Source of the DNA: Competibacteraceae bacterium UBA6584
Lineage (GTDB): Bacteria; Pseudomonadota; Gammaproteobacteria; Competibacterales; Competibacteraceae
DNA length: 25,021 nt
Direction of reading: 5' to 3'
NCBI GenBank assembly: GCA_002433805.1
Contig: DJIW01000094.1
Location: 1 to 25,021 of the forward strand
How positions within the stretch are numbered: position 1 is the stretch's first letter; each line of letters begins with the position of its first letter. This document shows, in pieces, positions 14,170 through 23,837 of this stretch. The notes under the pieces are model-generated. The model made no database searches. It was not told where the DNA came from and saw only the letters and a program-made list of their open reading frames with translations. Made by a program: the position numbers and the translations under genes.

Positions 14170-17100
14170 CTAACGCCGCCGCTGGGACAACCACGCGGTC
14201 ATCACCCGCTCCTGCTGTCCGAGAAATTCTTGCATGAGCGCAAGATGCTGTTGCAGGGCGAGCGGCCGGCGCTGGCCGGTCGCGGGAGGCTCGGACCGCT
14301 CGACCGGAACCGGCCCCGAGCGTTCGACGGGCGGCGCGACCGGCGCCGGTGGAACAGCGGCCGGCATGCGCTTCGACCAACGCTCGCGCAGCGGTTGCAG
14401 TTCCGACTCATCGAGCCGGATGATCGGGATGGCGCTGGACAAAAAGGGCGACGGCGGCTCGGTTGCGGCCAGAGTCCCCAACAGCGGGCTTAAATCCAGC
14501 GCCGCGCCGTTGACGAACAGCGCCGCCAACAAATGCCGCAGCGGCGTCAGATCGTTGCGGCGGCGGTCGTCGCTGGCGACCGCCACATGCGGCCGCTGTT
14601 TCAAGCTATCGCGGACAAAGCCGGTCAGATACGGGCTCGGCCCCACTTCCACGAACAGCCGCGCGCCGTCGGCGTGAAGGCGTTGAACGCTCTCGCGAAA
14701 TCGCACCGGCAAGCGGTATTGCGCGGCGGCGGCGGCGCGCGCTGGGTCCGGCTCCAGCGGAAACGGCGCGGCGCTGACGCAGGAATACGGCGTCCCCTCC
14801 GGCTCGCCCACCGCCACTTGCTCGAACAAGCCATGAAACGCTTGAGCCATCGGCTCCATCAGCGGCGTGTGGTAGCCGTAACCCATCGGCAGCCGGACGC
14901 ACAGCGCGCCCTCCCGTCTGAGCGATTCGTGCGCCGCCGCAATCGAAGCTTGCGGACCGAACAAAATGAATTGGTTGTCGCAATTATCCATGGTGAGATA
15001 CAGCGATGGATCGGCCTCCAGCAAGGCCCGGACCCGCTCCAAGGCGATCCCGCCCACCGACAGCAGCACGCCGGGCGGCAGCGCGCCCGCCGCTTCCAGT
15101 TCCCGATAAGTGCAGTTCATGCGCCGGATCAGCTCGGCCAGTTCGGTTCGATCCAACCGAAACAGGCCGGAGGCCATCAGCGCGCCGTTCTCGCCGGTGC
15201 TGTGGCCGAGCAAGAAATCCGGCCGCACGCCGAACTGGCGCAGCAGCGCATCCATCGCCCGCCCGGCCACAAACACCGATTCCGATCCCAATTCCATTCC
15301 GGCCAGCCGCTCCTCGACTCGGGCGGATTCCGCCTCGCTCAAGCTGCTGGGCGGCGGGAAAATCGCCTCGCCCGGCGCGATATCGCGGCTTTCGTAAAAC
15401 AGGCCGTCCAGAAAATCGAACCAGCGTCGCACGGCGGGGAATTCCACGGCCAAGGCCGCCAGCATGTTCGGGTATTGAGAATTTTCGCCGGGGAATAGAA
15501 AGGCGAGCTTGCCGCCCAGCGGCTCGTGATTGAGGTAGATGCCGCCGCGCGGCTGATGGCGTTTGCGCTCGGGTTCGCCGAGCTTCTTTTCGGCCTGTTC
15601 CAGCTTGTGCAGCGCATCCTCGCGCTGTTCGGCCACGACCGCCAGCCGCGCCGGACCCGCGCCTCGCTCCCGCCATAAGGTCGCGGCGAGCGCGGCCAGG
15701 GGCTCGTCCGCCCGCTCCCGCAAGCGCTGGGCCGCCCGTTGCGCCTGGTCTTGCAAGCCCGCCCGATCTGGGGCGGCGAACACCAACAGATCGCCGCCGC
15801 GCCGCGCTTGGGGCGGTATAAAGGCCGACAGCGGTTCCTCGCGCCCGTCCGGATCTTCTTCCAGCAAAGCGTGGCTGTTGACCCCGCCGAAGCCGAAGGC
15901 GTTGACCGCCGCCCGCCGAGGAACGCCGCGGCCGTGAATCCAGGGGCGGGTTTCAGTGTTGATGTAGAGCGGCGTCCGCTCCAAGCCCAGTTCCGCGCTC
16001 ACTTCGTCGCACAAAGTCGGCGGCAAGATTTTGTGATGCAGCGCCAGCGACGCCTTGATCAGTCCCGCGACGCCCGCCGCTGGAATGCAATGGCCGATCA
16101 TCGATTTGACCGAACCCAGCGCGATATGGGGCAACTGCCGCCGCCGCTCGCCCAGCAGTTGCGACAGGGCCTGAATTTCGGTCTGATCGCCCAGCGGAAT
16201 GCCGGTGCCGTGGGCTTCGATCAAGCCAAAATCGTGCGGCTCCAAGCCGGCTTGGCGGTAGGCGCGGCGCATCGCCAGCAACTCGCCTTCCAGCCGGGGC
16301 GCGGTCAAGCCCTTGGCCCTGCCGTCGGAGGATTGGCCGACTTCCTTCAAAATCGCGTAAATCCGGTTGCCGTCGCGGCGGGCGTCGTCCAGCCGTTTCA
16401 ACACCAGCACGCCGCCGCCTTCGCCGAGCATGGTGCCGTTGGCTCCGGCGGAAAACGGCCGGATGTTGGCGGTGGGCGACAGCGCGCCCAGCATGCAAAA
16501 GATCATAAATACCAGGGGCGAGGTCGAGGTGTTGATCCCGCCGGTCAGCATCACATCCACCCGCCCCCGCCGCAACTCCAGCATCGCCGCTTCCACCGCG
16601 ATCAGCGAGGAGGCGCAGGCGGCGTCCACCACGTAATTCGGCCCCATGAAGTTCAAGCGGTTGGCGATGCGGCCGGTCATCATGTTGGGAACCAGACCGG
16701 GGATATTGTCCACGTCGAACGGCGGCAAATGGCGCTTGAGCGTCTCTTTCAAACGCTTCGCCTGTTCCCGGTCGAAACCGGGCAGCAGCGTTTCGAGAAG
16801 GTGCGCGTGCTGGTCGAGAAAGATGGCGTGCTGCGCGCCGGTCATGTTGGCGCGGTTGGGGTGGTTGCCGTGTCCCAGAATGATGCCGACGGTTTCGGGG
16901 TCGTAGTCGTTTTCCCGCAAACCGGCGTCCAGCAAGGCGGAACGCGCCAGTTCCAGCGCGTGAAATTGATCCGGCTCGCCGCCGCCAATCGAAACCGGAA
17001 TGATGCCAAAACGCTGCGGGTTGAAGCGGGACAGCTCCCGCAGAAAACCGCCGCGCTTCATGTACAGGCGGGTCGCCTCCTCGCTGTCGGGATCGAAATA

Positions 17101-17247
17101 GACCTCGCCGCCCCACTCCGGCAGCGGCTCGTCGATAGCGTCCACTTTATGGAGGATGTTGGCCCAAAAGGCAGCCACGTCCGGCGCTTTGGGAAACAGC
17201 CCCGCCATGCCGACGATGGCGATGTCCGCCCGCTGGTATCCGCTCAT
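14170..17247 (-). CDS. Type I PKS protein with KS-AT only
   Basis: A 1025-aa condensing protein of PfaA-like type. Ketosynthase (about 7-462) has the full Cys-His-His set: Cys211 in VDAACASS, His346 in EAHGTG and His386 in GSVKSMIGH. Acyltransferase-like domain (about 580-880) has Ser683 in GHSTGE and His793 in GYHTP. The nucleophile-loop partner motif reads FPGENSQ instead of FPGQGSQ. After a Pro-rich linker with a PVERS repeat, the protein ends in a short helix (about 997-1020, QEFLGQQERVMTAW). There is no ACP, KR, DH, ER or TE, so it must act on a carrier held by another protein, most simply the upstream KS-AT-ACP-KR protein, whose stop codon it overlaps (ATGA). Extender and product are unknown. 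Confidence 0.93.
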   Translation of the reverse strand: MSGYQRADIAIVGMAGLFPKAPDVAAFWANILHKVDAIDEPLPEWGGEVYFDPDSEEATRLYMKRGGFLRELSRFNPQRFGIIPVSIGGGEPDQFHALELARSALLDAGLRENDYDPETVGIILGHGNHPNRANMTGAQHAIFLDQHAHLLETLLPGFDREQAKRLKETLKRHLPPFDVDNIPGLVPNMMTGRIANRLNFMGPNYVVDAACASSLIAVEAAMLELRRGRVDVMLTGGINTSTSPLVFMIFCMLGALSPTANIRPFSAGANGTMLGEGGGVLVLKRLDDARRDGNRIYAILKEVGQSSDGRAKGLTAPRLEGELLAMRRAYRQAGLEPHDFGLIEAHGTGIPLGDQTEIQALSQLLGERRRQLPHIALGSVKSMIGHCIPAAGVAGLIKASLALHHKILPPTLCDEVSAELGLERTPLYINTETRPWIHGRGVPRRAAVNAFGFGGVNSHALLEEDPDGREEPLSAFIPPQARRGGDLLVFAAPDRAGLQDQAQRAAQRLRERADEPLAALAATLWRERGAGPARLAVVAEQREDALHKLEQAEKKLGEPERKRHQPRGGIYLNHEPLGGKLAFLFPGENSQYPNMLAALAVEFPAVRRWFDFLDGLFYESRDIAPGEAIFPPPSSLSEAESARVEERLAGMELGSESVFVAGRAMDALLRQFGVRPDFLLGHSTGENGALMASGLFRLDRTELAELIRRMNCTYRELEAAGALPPGVLLSVGGIALERVRALLEADPSLYLTMDNCDNQFILFGPQASIAAAHESLRREGALCVRLPMGYGYHTPLMEPMAQAFHGLFEQVAVGEPEGTPYSCVSAAPFPLEPDPARAAAAAQYRLPVRFRESVQRLHADGARLFVEVGPSPYLTGFVRDSLKQRPHVAVASDDRRRNDLTPLRHLLAALFVNGAALDLSPLLGTLAATEPPSPFLSSAIPIIRLDESELQPLRERWSKRMPAAVPPAPVAPPVERSGPVPVERSEPPATGQRRPLALQQHLALMQEFLGQQERVMTAWLSQRRR

Positions 17248-20200
17248 GCCGCGCGCTCCGCCTCCAGTTCGACGACCGCCCGCCCGCTCAGCGCCCCTTC
17301 GGGATAATCGCCGGCGATCAGTTCCACTTCAGCCGGGGAGCCGCGCCGCAGTTCGTCGAGGAAAAAGCGGCGGCCGGCGGCCGGCGCGGTCAGCGCCACC
17401 CCGCGCGCCGCGAATTGCTGGCGCACTTCCGGCGTCACCATCCCCGTGCTGTGCCGGGCCGCTTCCCACGGTCCCCAGTTGAAAGCCGCGATCTTAATCC
17501 GCTCGCCCCAGCGCGCGCGCAGCGTCCAGGCCAGCCGGTTGACCAGTTCGTTGGCGACCGCGTAATCGGCCTGTCCGCGATTGCCCCAGCGCCCGGCCAC
17601 CGAGCTAAAAAAGCCGACGAAACGCAAGGTCTCCGGGCGCACGTGACGGGCGAGTAAAAAAGCGCTGTCGGCCTTGGCGGCGATCACCCGCGCCGCGCTG
17701 TCGGCGGTTTTATCCCGAAGCAGTCGATCTTCCAGCACGCCCGCGCCGTGAATTACGGCGTCGATCCGGCCATGGAGGCGGTAAAGATCGTCCAACAGAG
17801 CGGTCAGCTCGGCCTCGTCGCTGACATTCGCCGCGCGGTACTCGACGCGAGCGCCGGCTTGGGCCAGTCCGGTCAGATTGGCGCGGGCCTCGCGGGCGCG
17901 CAACACCGCCTGAATCTGGCGCTCGATGGCGGCGGGACGCGCGGGCTGCCCCTTAGCCGAGCGGATAAAATAGCCGCGCAACTGAGCGGCGCTGTTGAGT
18001 CCGCGCAAGCTTTCCGGCTCCGATTCCGCCAACGCGCTTCGCCCGACCAAGATCAAGCGGGGACGGTACGGGGCCAGTTCGTACAGCACTTCGGCGGTGA
18101 TGCCGCGCGCGCCGCCGGTCGCCAGAATCACCCAGTCAGCGGCCGGCTCCAGCCGGATGGGAGCCGCCGTCGCCAGCGGCGCGGCGCGAGTGTTGAAAAC
18201 CGTGCGCGCGCCGTCGGGATAACCGATCTCCACCCGCTCGCCCGGCCCGGCCACTTCTTGAAACACAGCGTCCGCCAGCAATTCCGGCTGCTGGTCCGGG
18301 TCCAAATCCACCGCCTTGCCGCAAAAGCCGTCGGGACTGTTTTCCGGATTCCATTCCAGATTCAAGGTTTTGACCAATCCCACCAACCCGGCCGCCGCCG
18401 AAAAACCTGCCGTCGGCCGACCGGCCTCGAAGTCGCGCCCGAAATAACCGCCCATTCCGCTCGCGGTCAACAGGCGGCCCCGTTCGTTCAATTCCGGATA
18501 CAGCAGCCGCATCAGCGGAAACAGCGCGATCACCTCCCGCTCGATCCGGTCCCGCCATTCGGCGAAGGCGGCGTCCGACCCCAGCGGCGGGCGGCCCAGC
18601 GGCGCTAGATGGAGCACCGCTCGGACCTCAAGGCCCCTGTCGCGCCGGCCCAACCAAGACCGCAAATGCGCTTCGTCCCGCAGCACTTCATCCGGCAGCA
18701 ACAGCGGCTGCGCGCCGGCTTGCCGCAAGCGTTGGCTCACCAAATCCGCGACGCCCAATGCATCCGGGGTCAACAAATACAACCCCGGCGGCGCGGTGAA
18801 CTTCAAAGCGGCTGGAAACGGCTCGGGTTGCGCCTGGAGAACGTGCCGGGACAGATCGGCGCTGGCGATTGAGTCTGTCCCGGCTCCTTCAAAAGGGCGC
18901 GGATTCTCCCGCGCCGGCGTCCGATCCAAGGACTTGGGCTGTCGGTCGAGCCAGTTTTGCACAAAATCCACGATCCGCTGAAACGTCGGCAGCCGCGCCA
19001 CCTGTTCCATTTCGGCGCGTAAAGCTTGCGCGAGCGGTTCCGGCAGCGACCGCCGGAACAATCCGAGGATTTCGACCCGCTTGATCGAATCGATGCCCAA
19101 ATCCGCCTCGATATCTTGATCGAAGGCCACCATGTCCTCGGGATAGCCGGTGCGCTCGCTGACGATTTTCAACAGCAGCGGCTTGAGATCGGGGATCGCT
19201 GTCGGAGGGTCAGCCGGCGCGGGCGGCGCGGCCTTCGCGATAGCGGAGGCGGGCGCGACCGCCGGTGCTGGAGCCGGGACGGCGGGAACCGACGCGGGCG
19301 CGGGCGCCGCCGCTGACGCGACCGGCGCGGCGGGCGGCAAAGCCGGCGCGGCGGCCCAAAACGGCGCGGTCTCGCCGCCGTCGGCGCCGCTCTGACCGGC
19401 GGCGAAATAGGCCATCATCACCCGTTCCTGCACGTGCAAAAACTGGCGCATGGTCTCCTGATAAGCGGCCATCGCCTGATCCATGGTCCAGGCGGCGGAC
19501 CCCGGCGCGGCAACCGCCGAGGGATCGATCGGTGTCTGAATCGGGGGTGACATAGCGACTCCCACGGGTTTATCGAAAAAACCTAGCGCCGCTGGTTCGG
19601 CGTCAAGCAGCGCGCCCGCCTCGGCCGAAACCGCTTCGGACGGGCGCTGGCTCTGAACGCTTGCGACCGGCGGCGGGCGACCGCCGGTTTTGGCGGGTTG
19701 GTCGGCGCGGCGCGCATAGCCGCCGCTGACCTGCCAGATGCGGGAGGACGGCGGCGTCGGCCGCGCGGTTTCCACCAGCCGCGCCATCTCCTGTCCGGCG
19801 ACCGCCCGTCCGTCGAACAGCCGCTCGGGCTCGAACCGCGCTCCCTGCGACCACAGCGCCGCCAAAGCGTGCAACGCGCCGTTCAATCCGCCCTCCGCGC
19901 CGTCGGCCGCCACGGCCAGATGCGGTTGCGCGCCCAAAATCTGACGGGTCAACCGGCTCAGAACGTCCTTGGGACCGACTTCCAAAAACACCCGCGCGCC
20001 CGCTGCGTACAGCGCTTGTATCTCGTCCATGAACCGCACCGGCGCGGCTAAATGTTCGCTCAAGCGCGCGCGAATCGCGGCGGGGTCCGTCGGATAAGGT
20101 CCGGCGTCGGCGTTGCCGTAAACGCTGAACTCGGGCGCGCGGAACTCCACCGCCGCCATGAAATCCGCCAGCCGCTCCCGCGCCGGAGCCACCAGCGGCG

Positions 20201-22544
20201 AATGAAACGCCGCCGCCACCGGTAACGGCGCGGCGCTGACGCCTTCAGCCTCCAAACGTTGCCGGGCGGTTTCCAGGTCCGCCGGGCGACCCGACAGCAC
20301 CAGCTGTCGGGGGCCGTTATGATTGGCGTAAGTAATGCCGGGAAGGCCGGCCAGCAGCGTTTCCACCCTGCTCCGCTCCGCCGCCGCCGCCAACATCGAC
20401 CCCAGTTCGCCGTCGGCGGCGGCTTCGACGATAAACCGGCCGCGCGCCTCGGACAGTTGCAGCAAGTCCTCCAACGGCCACACCCCAGCGGCGTGGAGCG
20501 CGGCGTATTCGCCGTAACTGTGCCCCGCCGCCACATCGGGCTTCACCCCCAAACGCGCGAGCCACGCCCACAGCCCGGCCATGACCGCGCCCAAGGCGGG
20601 CTGGGCCACTTCGGTCCGGGTCAAAACGGCCTGGGTGATTTTGGCCTCATCGCGGATAAAACGTTGCGGCGGATAGATCGACGCGCTCAGGCGGGCTTGC
20701 GGGTTCTGTTTGCCGGTCGGCGTTGCGGCGAAGATCGCGTCCGCGCGATCCAGCGCATCCCGCAGCTCGGGCAAAAACAGCCCCAATTCGCGCAACATGC
20801 CCGGATACTGGCTGCCCTGGCCCGGAAACAGCAGCGCCAGCTTCGCGCCGGGTTCGTCCAACAGCGGCGTCGCCGCGTGATAGACCCCTGGGGCGACGAT
20901 CCGCCCATCCGGCAATTGCGCCAGCGCCGCGTCCAGCCGTTCGAGCAATTGCGGGAGCGAGCCGGCGACGATGGCCAGCCGCTCGCCTTCCGGTTCCACG
21001 GCCCGCGCCAGCGCATGGGCCAAATCGGCCAACGGCGGTTGCGCGCCCGCCGCCAGCGCATCGCTGAGCGCTCGCAACTGCCGCAGCAGGCCGGCGCGAT
21101 CCGCCGTCCGCCAGACCAACAATTCCGCCGGCCATCGGACATCCGCCGAGGCCGGTTCGGGATGCCGGTATTCTTCCAGCGTCGCGTGAAAGTTGATGCC
21201 GCCGAAGCCGAAGGCGCTGACCGAGGCGCGGCGGGGCCGTTCGAGAGGGCGCACCCAAGGCTGCGGCTTGGGATGGAGCATCAGCGGGCTTTTGGGATCG
21301 CGCAGCGGCGGCAACGGCTGATTGACGCCGACGTGCGGCGGGATCACCCGATGGTGCAAGGCCAAGGCGGCCTTGACCAAGCCCGCCGCGCCCGCCGCGC
21401 CCTTGGCATGACCGATCAGCGTTTTGACCGACCCCACCGCGCAACTAGCCGGCGGCGCGTCCGCCTCGGCGAGCAAGGTCGCCAAAGTCTCCAGTTCGGC
21501 GCGGTCGCCAGCCACGGTGCCGGTGCCGTGCGCCTCCCAAAATCCCACGGTGGCGGGCGAATAACCGGCTTCGGCATAGGCCCGGCGCAAGGCGCGCAAC
21601 TGGCCTTCCGGACGCGGGGCGGTCAAGCCCTTGGCGCGGCCGTCGCTGGAGCCGCCCAGCCCGCGAATGACCGCGTAGATGCGGTCCCGATCCCGCTCGG
21701 CGTCGGCGAGGCGCTTCAGCGCCACCGCCGCCAAGCCCTCGGAAATGGCGATCCCGTCCGATTGCTCGTCGAAGGTCTGGCAACAGCCGCGCGGCGACAG
21801 CGCTTGCGTCTTGGCGAAACACAGATACATGAACGGCGATTGCATGATGTCGACGCCGCCGGCGAGCGCCAGATCGCACTTGCCCAACCGCAGTTCGTTG
21901 GCGGCCTGATAGACCGCCGCCAGCGACGAGGCGCAGGCGGCGTCCACCGTGCCGTTGATCCCGCCAAAATCGAAGCGGTTGGCGACCCGGCCGGCCGCCA
22001 CGTTGAGCAACAAACCGGGAAATGAATCCTCGGTCCACTCCGGCAACCGCCCGCGCGCGACTTCCCCCTCGCCGGAGTCGCCGGGGACTTGGGGTAACGC
22101 CGAACGCACGCCGTAACCCAGGGAAAAATCGCCCAAGCCGCCGGTCGCGCCCAGCAACACCGCCACCCGTTCCCGGTCCAGTTTCGCCGGATCGAGCCCC
22201 GCGTCGTCCAAGGTTTGACGGATCAATTCCAAGGTCAGCAGCTGCAAGGGATCGATCGCTTCGAGCGCGACCGGCGGCAGCCCGTAGCGGGCGGGATCGA
22301 ACGGGATTTCGCCGATGAAACCGCCCCAGCGCGAATAGATCCGGTCGGGCGCTTTGGGATCGGGATCGTAGTACAGCCGCCAATCCCAACGCTCGGGCGG
22401 AATCTCGCGGATGCTGTTCTGTCCGTTCAGGATATTGGACCAATAGGCGCGCAGATCCCGCGCGCCGGGCAGCAACACCCCCATGCCGACGATAGCGATA
22501 TCGGCGGAACCCGGCGCGGGTCGAAAAGGGAGCGGCGCGGTCAT
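17244..22544 (-). CDS. PfaA-like polyketide/lipid synthase, KS-AT-ACP-KR
   Basis: A 1766-aa multidomain synthase. Ketosynthase (about 14-458) has Cys204 in VDAACASS, His339 in EAHGTGT and His379 in GSVKTLIGH. Acyltransferase (about 568-870) has FPGQGSQ, Ser676 in GHSYGE and His781 in AAFHSP. A helix (about 1021-1046, MRQFLHVQERVMMAY) and a long Ala/Pro linker precede one acyl carrier domain (about 1117-1200) with phosphopantetheine Ser1153 in LGIDSIKRVEIL, the form typical of PfaA-type synthases. A ketoreductase follows (about 1236-1740): cofactor loop ATGGARGI at 1475-1482, Lys1624, Ser1648, Tyr1661 and Asn1665. Unlike PfaA, which has several tandem ACPs, only one is present. There is no dehydratase or release domain, so one protein would give a beta-hydroxyacyl product. 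ATG 22544 is 7 bp from the upstream gene. Confidence 0.95.
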   Translation of the reverse strand: MTAPLPFRPAPGSADIAIVGMGVLLPGARDLRAYWSNILNGQNSIREIPPERWDWRLYYDPDPKAPDRIYSRWGGFIGEIPFDPARYGLPPVALEAIDPLQLLTLELIRQTLDDAGLDPAKLDRERVAVLLGATGGLGDFSLGYGVRSALPQVPGDSGEGEVARGRLPEWTEDSFPGLLLNVAAGRVANRFDFGGINGTVDAACASSLAAVYQAANELRLGKCDLALAGGVDIMQSPFMYLCFAKTQALSPRGCCQTFDEQSDGIAISEGLAAVALKRLADAERDRDRIYAVIRGLGGSSDGRAKGLTAPRPEGQLRALRRAYAEAGYSPATVGFWEAHGTGTVAGDRAELETLATLLAEADAPPASCAVGSVKTLIGHAKGAAGAAGLVKAALALHHRVIPPHVGVNQPLPPLRDPKSPLMLHPKPQPWVRPLERPRRASVSAFGFGGINFHATLEEYRHPEPASADVRWPAELLVWRTADRAGLLRQLRALSDALAAGAQPPLADLAHALARAVEPEGERLAIVAGSLPQLLERLDAALAQLPDGRIVAPGVYHAATPLLDEPGAKLALLFPGQGSQYPGMLRELGLFLPELRDALDRADAIFAATPTGKQNPQARLSASIYPPQRFIRDEAKITQAVLTRTEVAQPALGAVMAGLWAWLARLGVKPDVAAGHSYGEYAALHAAGVWPLEDLLQLSEARGRFIVEAAADGELGSMLAAAAERSRVETLLAGLPGITYANHNGPRQLVLSGRPADLETARQRLEAEGVSAAPLPVAAAFHSPLVAPARERLADFMAAVEFRAPEFSVYGNADAGPYPTDPAAIRARLSEHLAAPVRFMDEIQALYAAGARVFLEVGPKDVLSRLTRQILGAQPHLAVAADGAEGGLNGALHALAALWSQGARFEPERLFDGRAVAGQEMARLVETARPTPPSSRIWQVSGGYARRADQPAKTGGRPPPVASVQSQRPSEAVSAEAGALLDAEPAALGFFDKPVGVAMSPPIQTPIDPSAVAAPGSAAWTMDQAMAAYQETMRQFLHVQERVMMAYFAAGQSGADGGETAPFWAAAPALPPAAPVASAAAPAPASVPAVPAPAPAVAPASAIAKAAPPAPADPPTAIPDLKPLLLKIVSERTGYPEDMVAFDQDIEADLGIDSIKRVEILGLFRRSLPEPLAQALRAEMEQVARLPTFQRIVDFVQNWLDRQPKSLDRTPARENPRPFEGAGTDSIASADLSRHVLQAQPEPFPAALKFTAPPGLYLLTPDALGVADLVSQRLRQAGAQPLLLPDEVLRDEAHLRSWLGRRDRGLEVRAVLHLAPLGRPPLGSDAAFAEWRDRIEREVIALFPLMRLLYPELNERGRLLTASGMGGYFGRDFEAGRPTAGFSAAAGLVGLVKTLNLEWNPENSPDGFCGKAVDLDPDQQPELLADAVFQEVAGPGERVEIGYPDGARTVFNTRAAPLATAAPIRLEPAADWVILATGGARGITAEVLYELAPYRPRLILVGRSALAESEPESLRGLNSAAQLRGYFIRSAKGQPARPAAIERQIQAVLRAREARANLTGLAQAGARVEYRAANVSDEAELTALLDDLYRLHGRIDAVIHGAGVLEDRLLRDKTADSAARVIAAKADSAFLLARHVRPETLRFVGFFSSVAGRWGNRGQADYAVANELVNRLAWTLRARWGERIKIAAFNWGPWEAARHSTGMVTPEVRQQFAARGVALTAPAAGRRFFLDELRRGSPAEVELIAGDYPEGALSGRAVVELEAERAA

Positions 22545-22551
22545 CAGAGCC

Positions 22552-23010
22552 TCAGCGCCGCGAGGCCGAAAGGCGGGCGTCTTCGTCGGCCATGGCCCGC
22601 CGGATTTGTTCGATCCGCTCCAGCTCCTTGAGGGTTTCGGTCAGCGTCGCCTCCATCCAATCGGCGCGGTGGCGCAGCTGCTGGCAATAGCGGGTCACTT
22701 CTTCCAGGGTGCTGGAGGTGGCCCACTCCTCGCGCCGCTGCAACTGGCCGAAGCCGTACTCGACGCCGCCGGTCGGTTCGGGGGCGAGGCTGGGCCCGCC
22801 GCCCGCGATCTGGCCGCGCCGGTTTTGCTGCAACCACTCCAGCAAGGTCTCTCGGATCTCCGGATTTTCCAGCAAGCGCCGCAAGATCGGGATCTTGTTG
22901 AAAGGATCCTTGCCCCAGTCCGACGCCGCGTCAGGCTCGAAGCCCCGCGCGCCCTCGAGATCCGGCGCGCCTTGCTGGCCGAAGGGTCGATTGCTTTCTT
23001 TATCCACCAT
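22552..23010 (-). CDS. Unrecognised 152-aa helical protein of the PKS operon
   Basis: I do not recognise this protein. It has no signal peptide or membrane segment. After a polar N-terminus comes a helical stretch (FNKIPILRRLLENPEIRETLLEWLQ split around residues 37-62), a Gly/Pro-rich break, and a C-terminal amphipathic region (about 100-150, including WMEATLTETLKELERIEQI) likely to form a coiled coil. The gene starts with ATG 23010, 22 bp after the preceding gene, and ends 7 bp before the large synthase, so it is co-transcribed and probably made in step with it. A scaffold or docking role for the synthase is plausible but is inference from position and helical character only. Confidence 0.8.
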   Translation of the reverse strand: MVDKESNRPFGQQGAPDLEGARGFEPDAASDWGKDPFNKIPILRRLLENPEIRETLLEWLQQNRRGQIAGGGPSLAPEPTGGVEYGFGQLQRREEWATSSTLEEVTRYCQQLRHRADWMEATLTETLKELERIEQIRRAMADEDARLSASRR

Positions 23011-23032
23011 GCTCTGCCGCCCTCATGACCGG

Positions 23033-23803
23033 TTAATCCAGAAAATCCATGTACCATTCGTTGCTGTTCTTCGCTGGAGCGGTTGCCGGCGTCGGAGCGG
23101 ATCGACCCGCTTTCACGCTCGCTCGTCCGCCTGCGGCTGACGGCAGCGCCTCGCCGCGGTCTTCGAGCCGTTGGGCGATTTGCTGGTGCACCGCCAGCAG
23201 TTCCTCGCTCAAACGCCGCGCGTGTTCCACCAAATCCATCACCTTGTCGGTCTCGTCTCCTTGCCGGTCCGGCGGGGGTTCAATGGCTACTACATCGCCC
23301 TCGATAATCCCCGGATCGCCGGCAAAACCCGTCAGCCCGCCGTCTGGCGGCTGGCGCCCGCCCGCCCGTTCCAGCAACGCGACCGCGCGGGCGATGCTGA
23401 CGCCCGCCACCGCCCGCTCGCCCGGCGCGCAGTCGGTCAAATAGCTCAGGATGCCGCGCGCGCGCTGGGCTTGCTGGTTGTCGGCCGCCCCGCGCCGCTT
23501 GAGAAACTGCACCACTTGCCCCAACCGATCCTCGCGCACCAGAGTGCCGGAGACGAATTGAGCGCCCGGTCCTTCCTGGCTTAAAAACGCGGCGACCCGC
23601 TGCAACAGCCCGCCCGCCGCCGGTCGTCCGCTTCGCTGCTTCGCCGCCCCCGCGCGCCGGCCCACCGGCACTGGCAGCCGTTCGGCGCTCGCCCGCGCCG
23701 GTGGTTCGTGGACGACCGCCGGTTCCAACGGCGCTTGCTGGTAGCGCTCCCGCAAGGCGCGCAGGCGCGCGCGCCTGATTTCCACATCATCTCCAGCACT
23801 CAT
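23033..23803 (-). CDS. Unrecognised 256-aa protein of the PKS operon
   Basis: No family is recognised. The N-terminus is Arg-rich and helical (RRARLRALRERYQQAP), followed by a Pro/Arg/Ala linker. A more ordered middle (about 66-150) includes LLQRVAAFLSQEG and VSIARAVALLERAGG. A helical stretch follows (about 186-215, VMDLVEHARRLSEELLAVHQQ), then a low-complexity tail ending in the short aromatic-acidic motif NEWYMDFLD. There is no signal peptide or membrane helix, so it is probably cytoplasmic. ATG 23803 is 34 bp after the sulfotransferase stop and the stop is 22 bp before the 152-aa gene, placing it firmly in the operon. The conserved-looking extreme C-terminus might be a docking peptide; this is inference. 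Confidence 0.75.
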   Translation of the reverse strand: MSAGDDVEIRRARLRALRERYQQAPLEPAVVHEPPARASAERLPVPVGRRAGAAKQRSGRPAAGGLLQRVAAFLSQEGPGAQFVSGTLVREDRLGQVVQFLKRRGAADNQQAQRARGILSYLTDCAPGERAVAGVSIARAVALLERAGGRQPPDGGLTGFAGDPGIIEGDVVAIEPPPDRQGDETDKVMDLVEHARRLSEELLAVHQQIAQRLEDRGEALPSAAGGRASVKAGRSAPTPATAPAKNSNEWYMDFLD

Positions 23804-23837
23804 ATTCGCTCGCTCGTCGTTAGTGAAGGGGGATCGA

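Noticed and set aside
15739..17307. 522-codon open frame on the + strand opposite the KS-AT gene
   Set aside because: Antisense to intact ketosynthase motifs; Gln/His/Arg-rich, with no family features.
20259..22025. 588-codon open frame on the + strand opposite the large synthase
   Set aside because: It lies entirely antisense to conserved KS and AT coding sequence, has an Arg/Gln-rich composition without recognisable domains, and is explained by GC-rich codon bias.
23762..23777. 16-bp palindrome CAGGCGCGCGCGCCTG near the start of the 256-aa gene
   Set aside because: It is mostly an alternating GC run within Arg/Ala codons, which arises easily in such DNA; not strong enough to claim a function.
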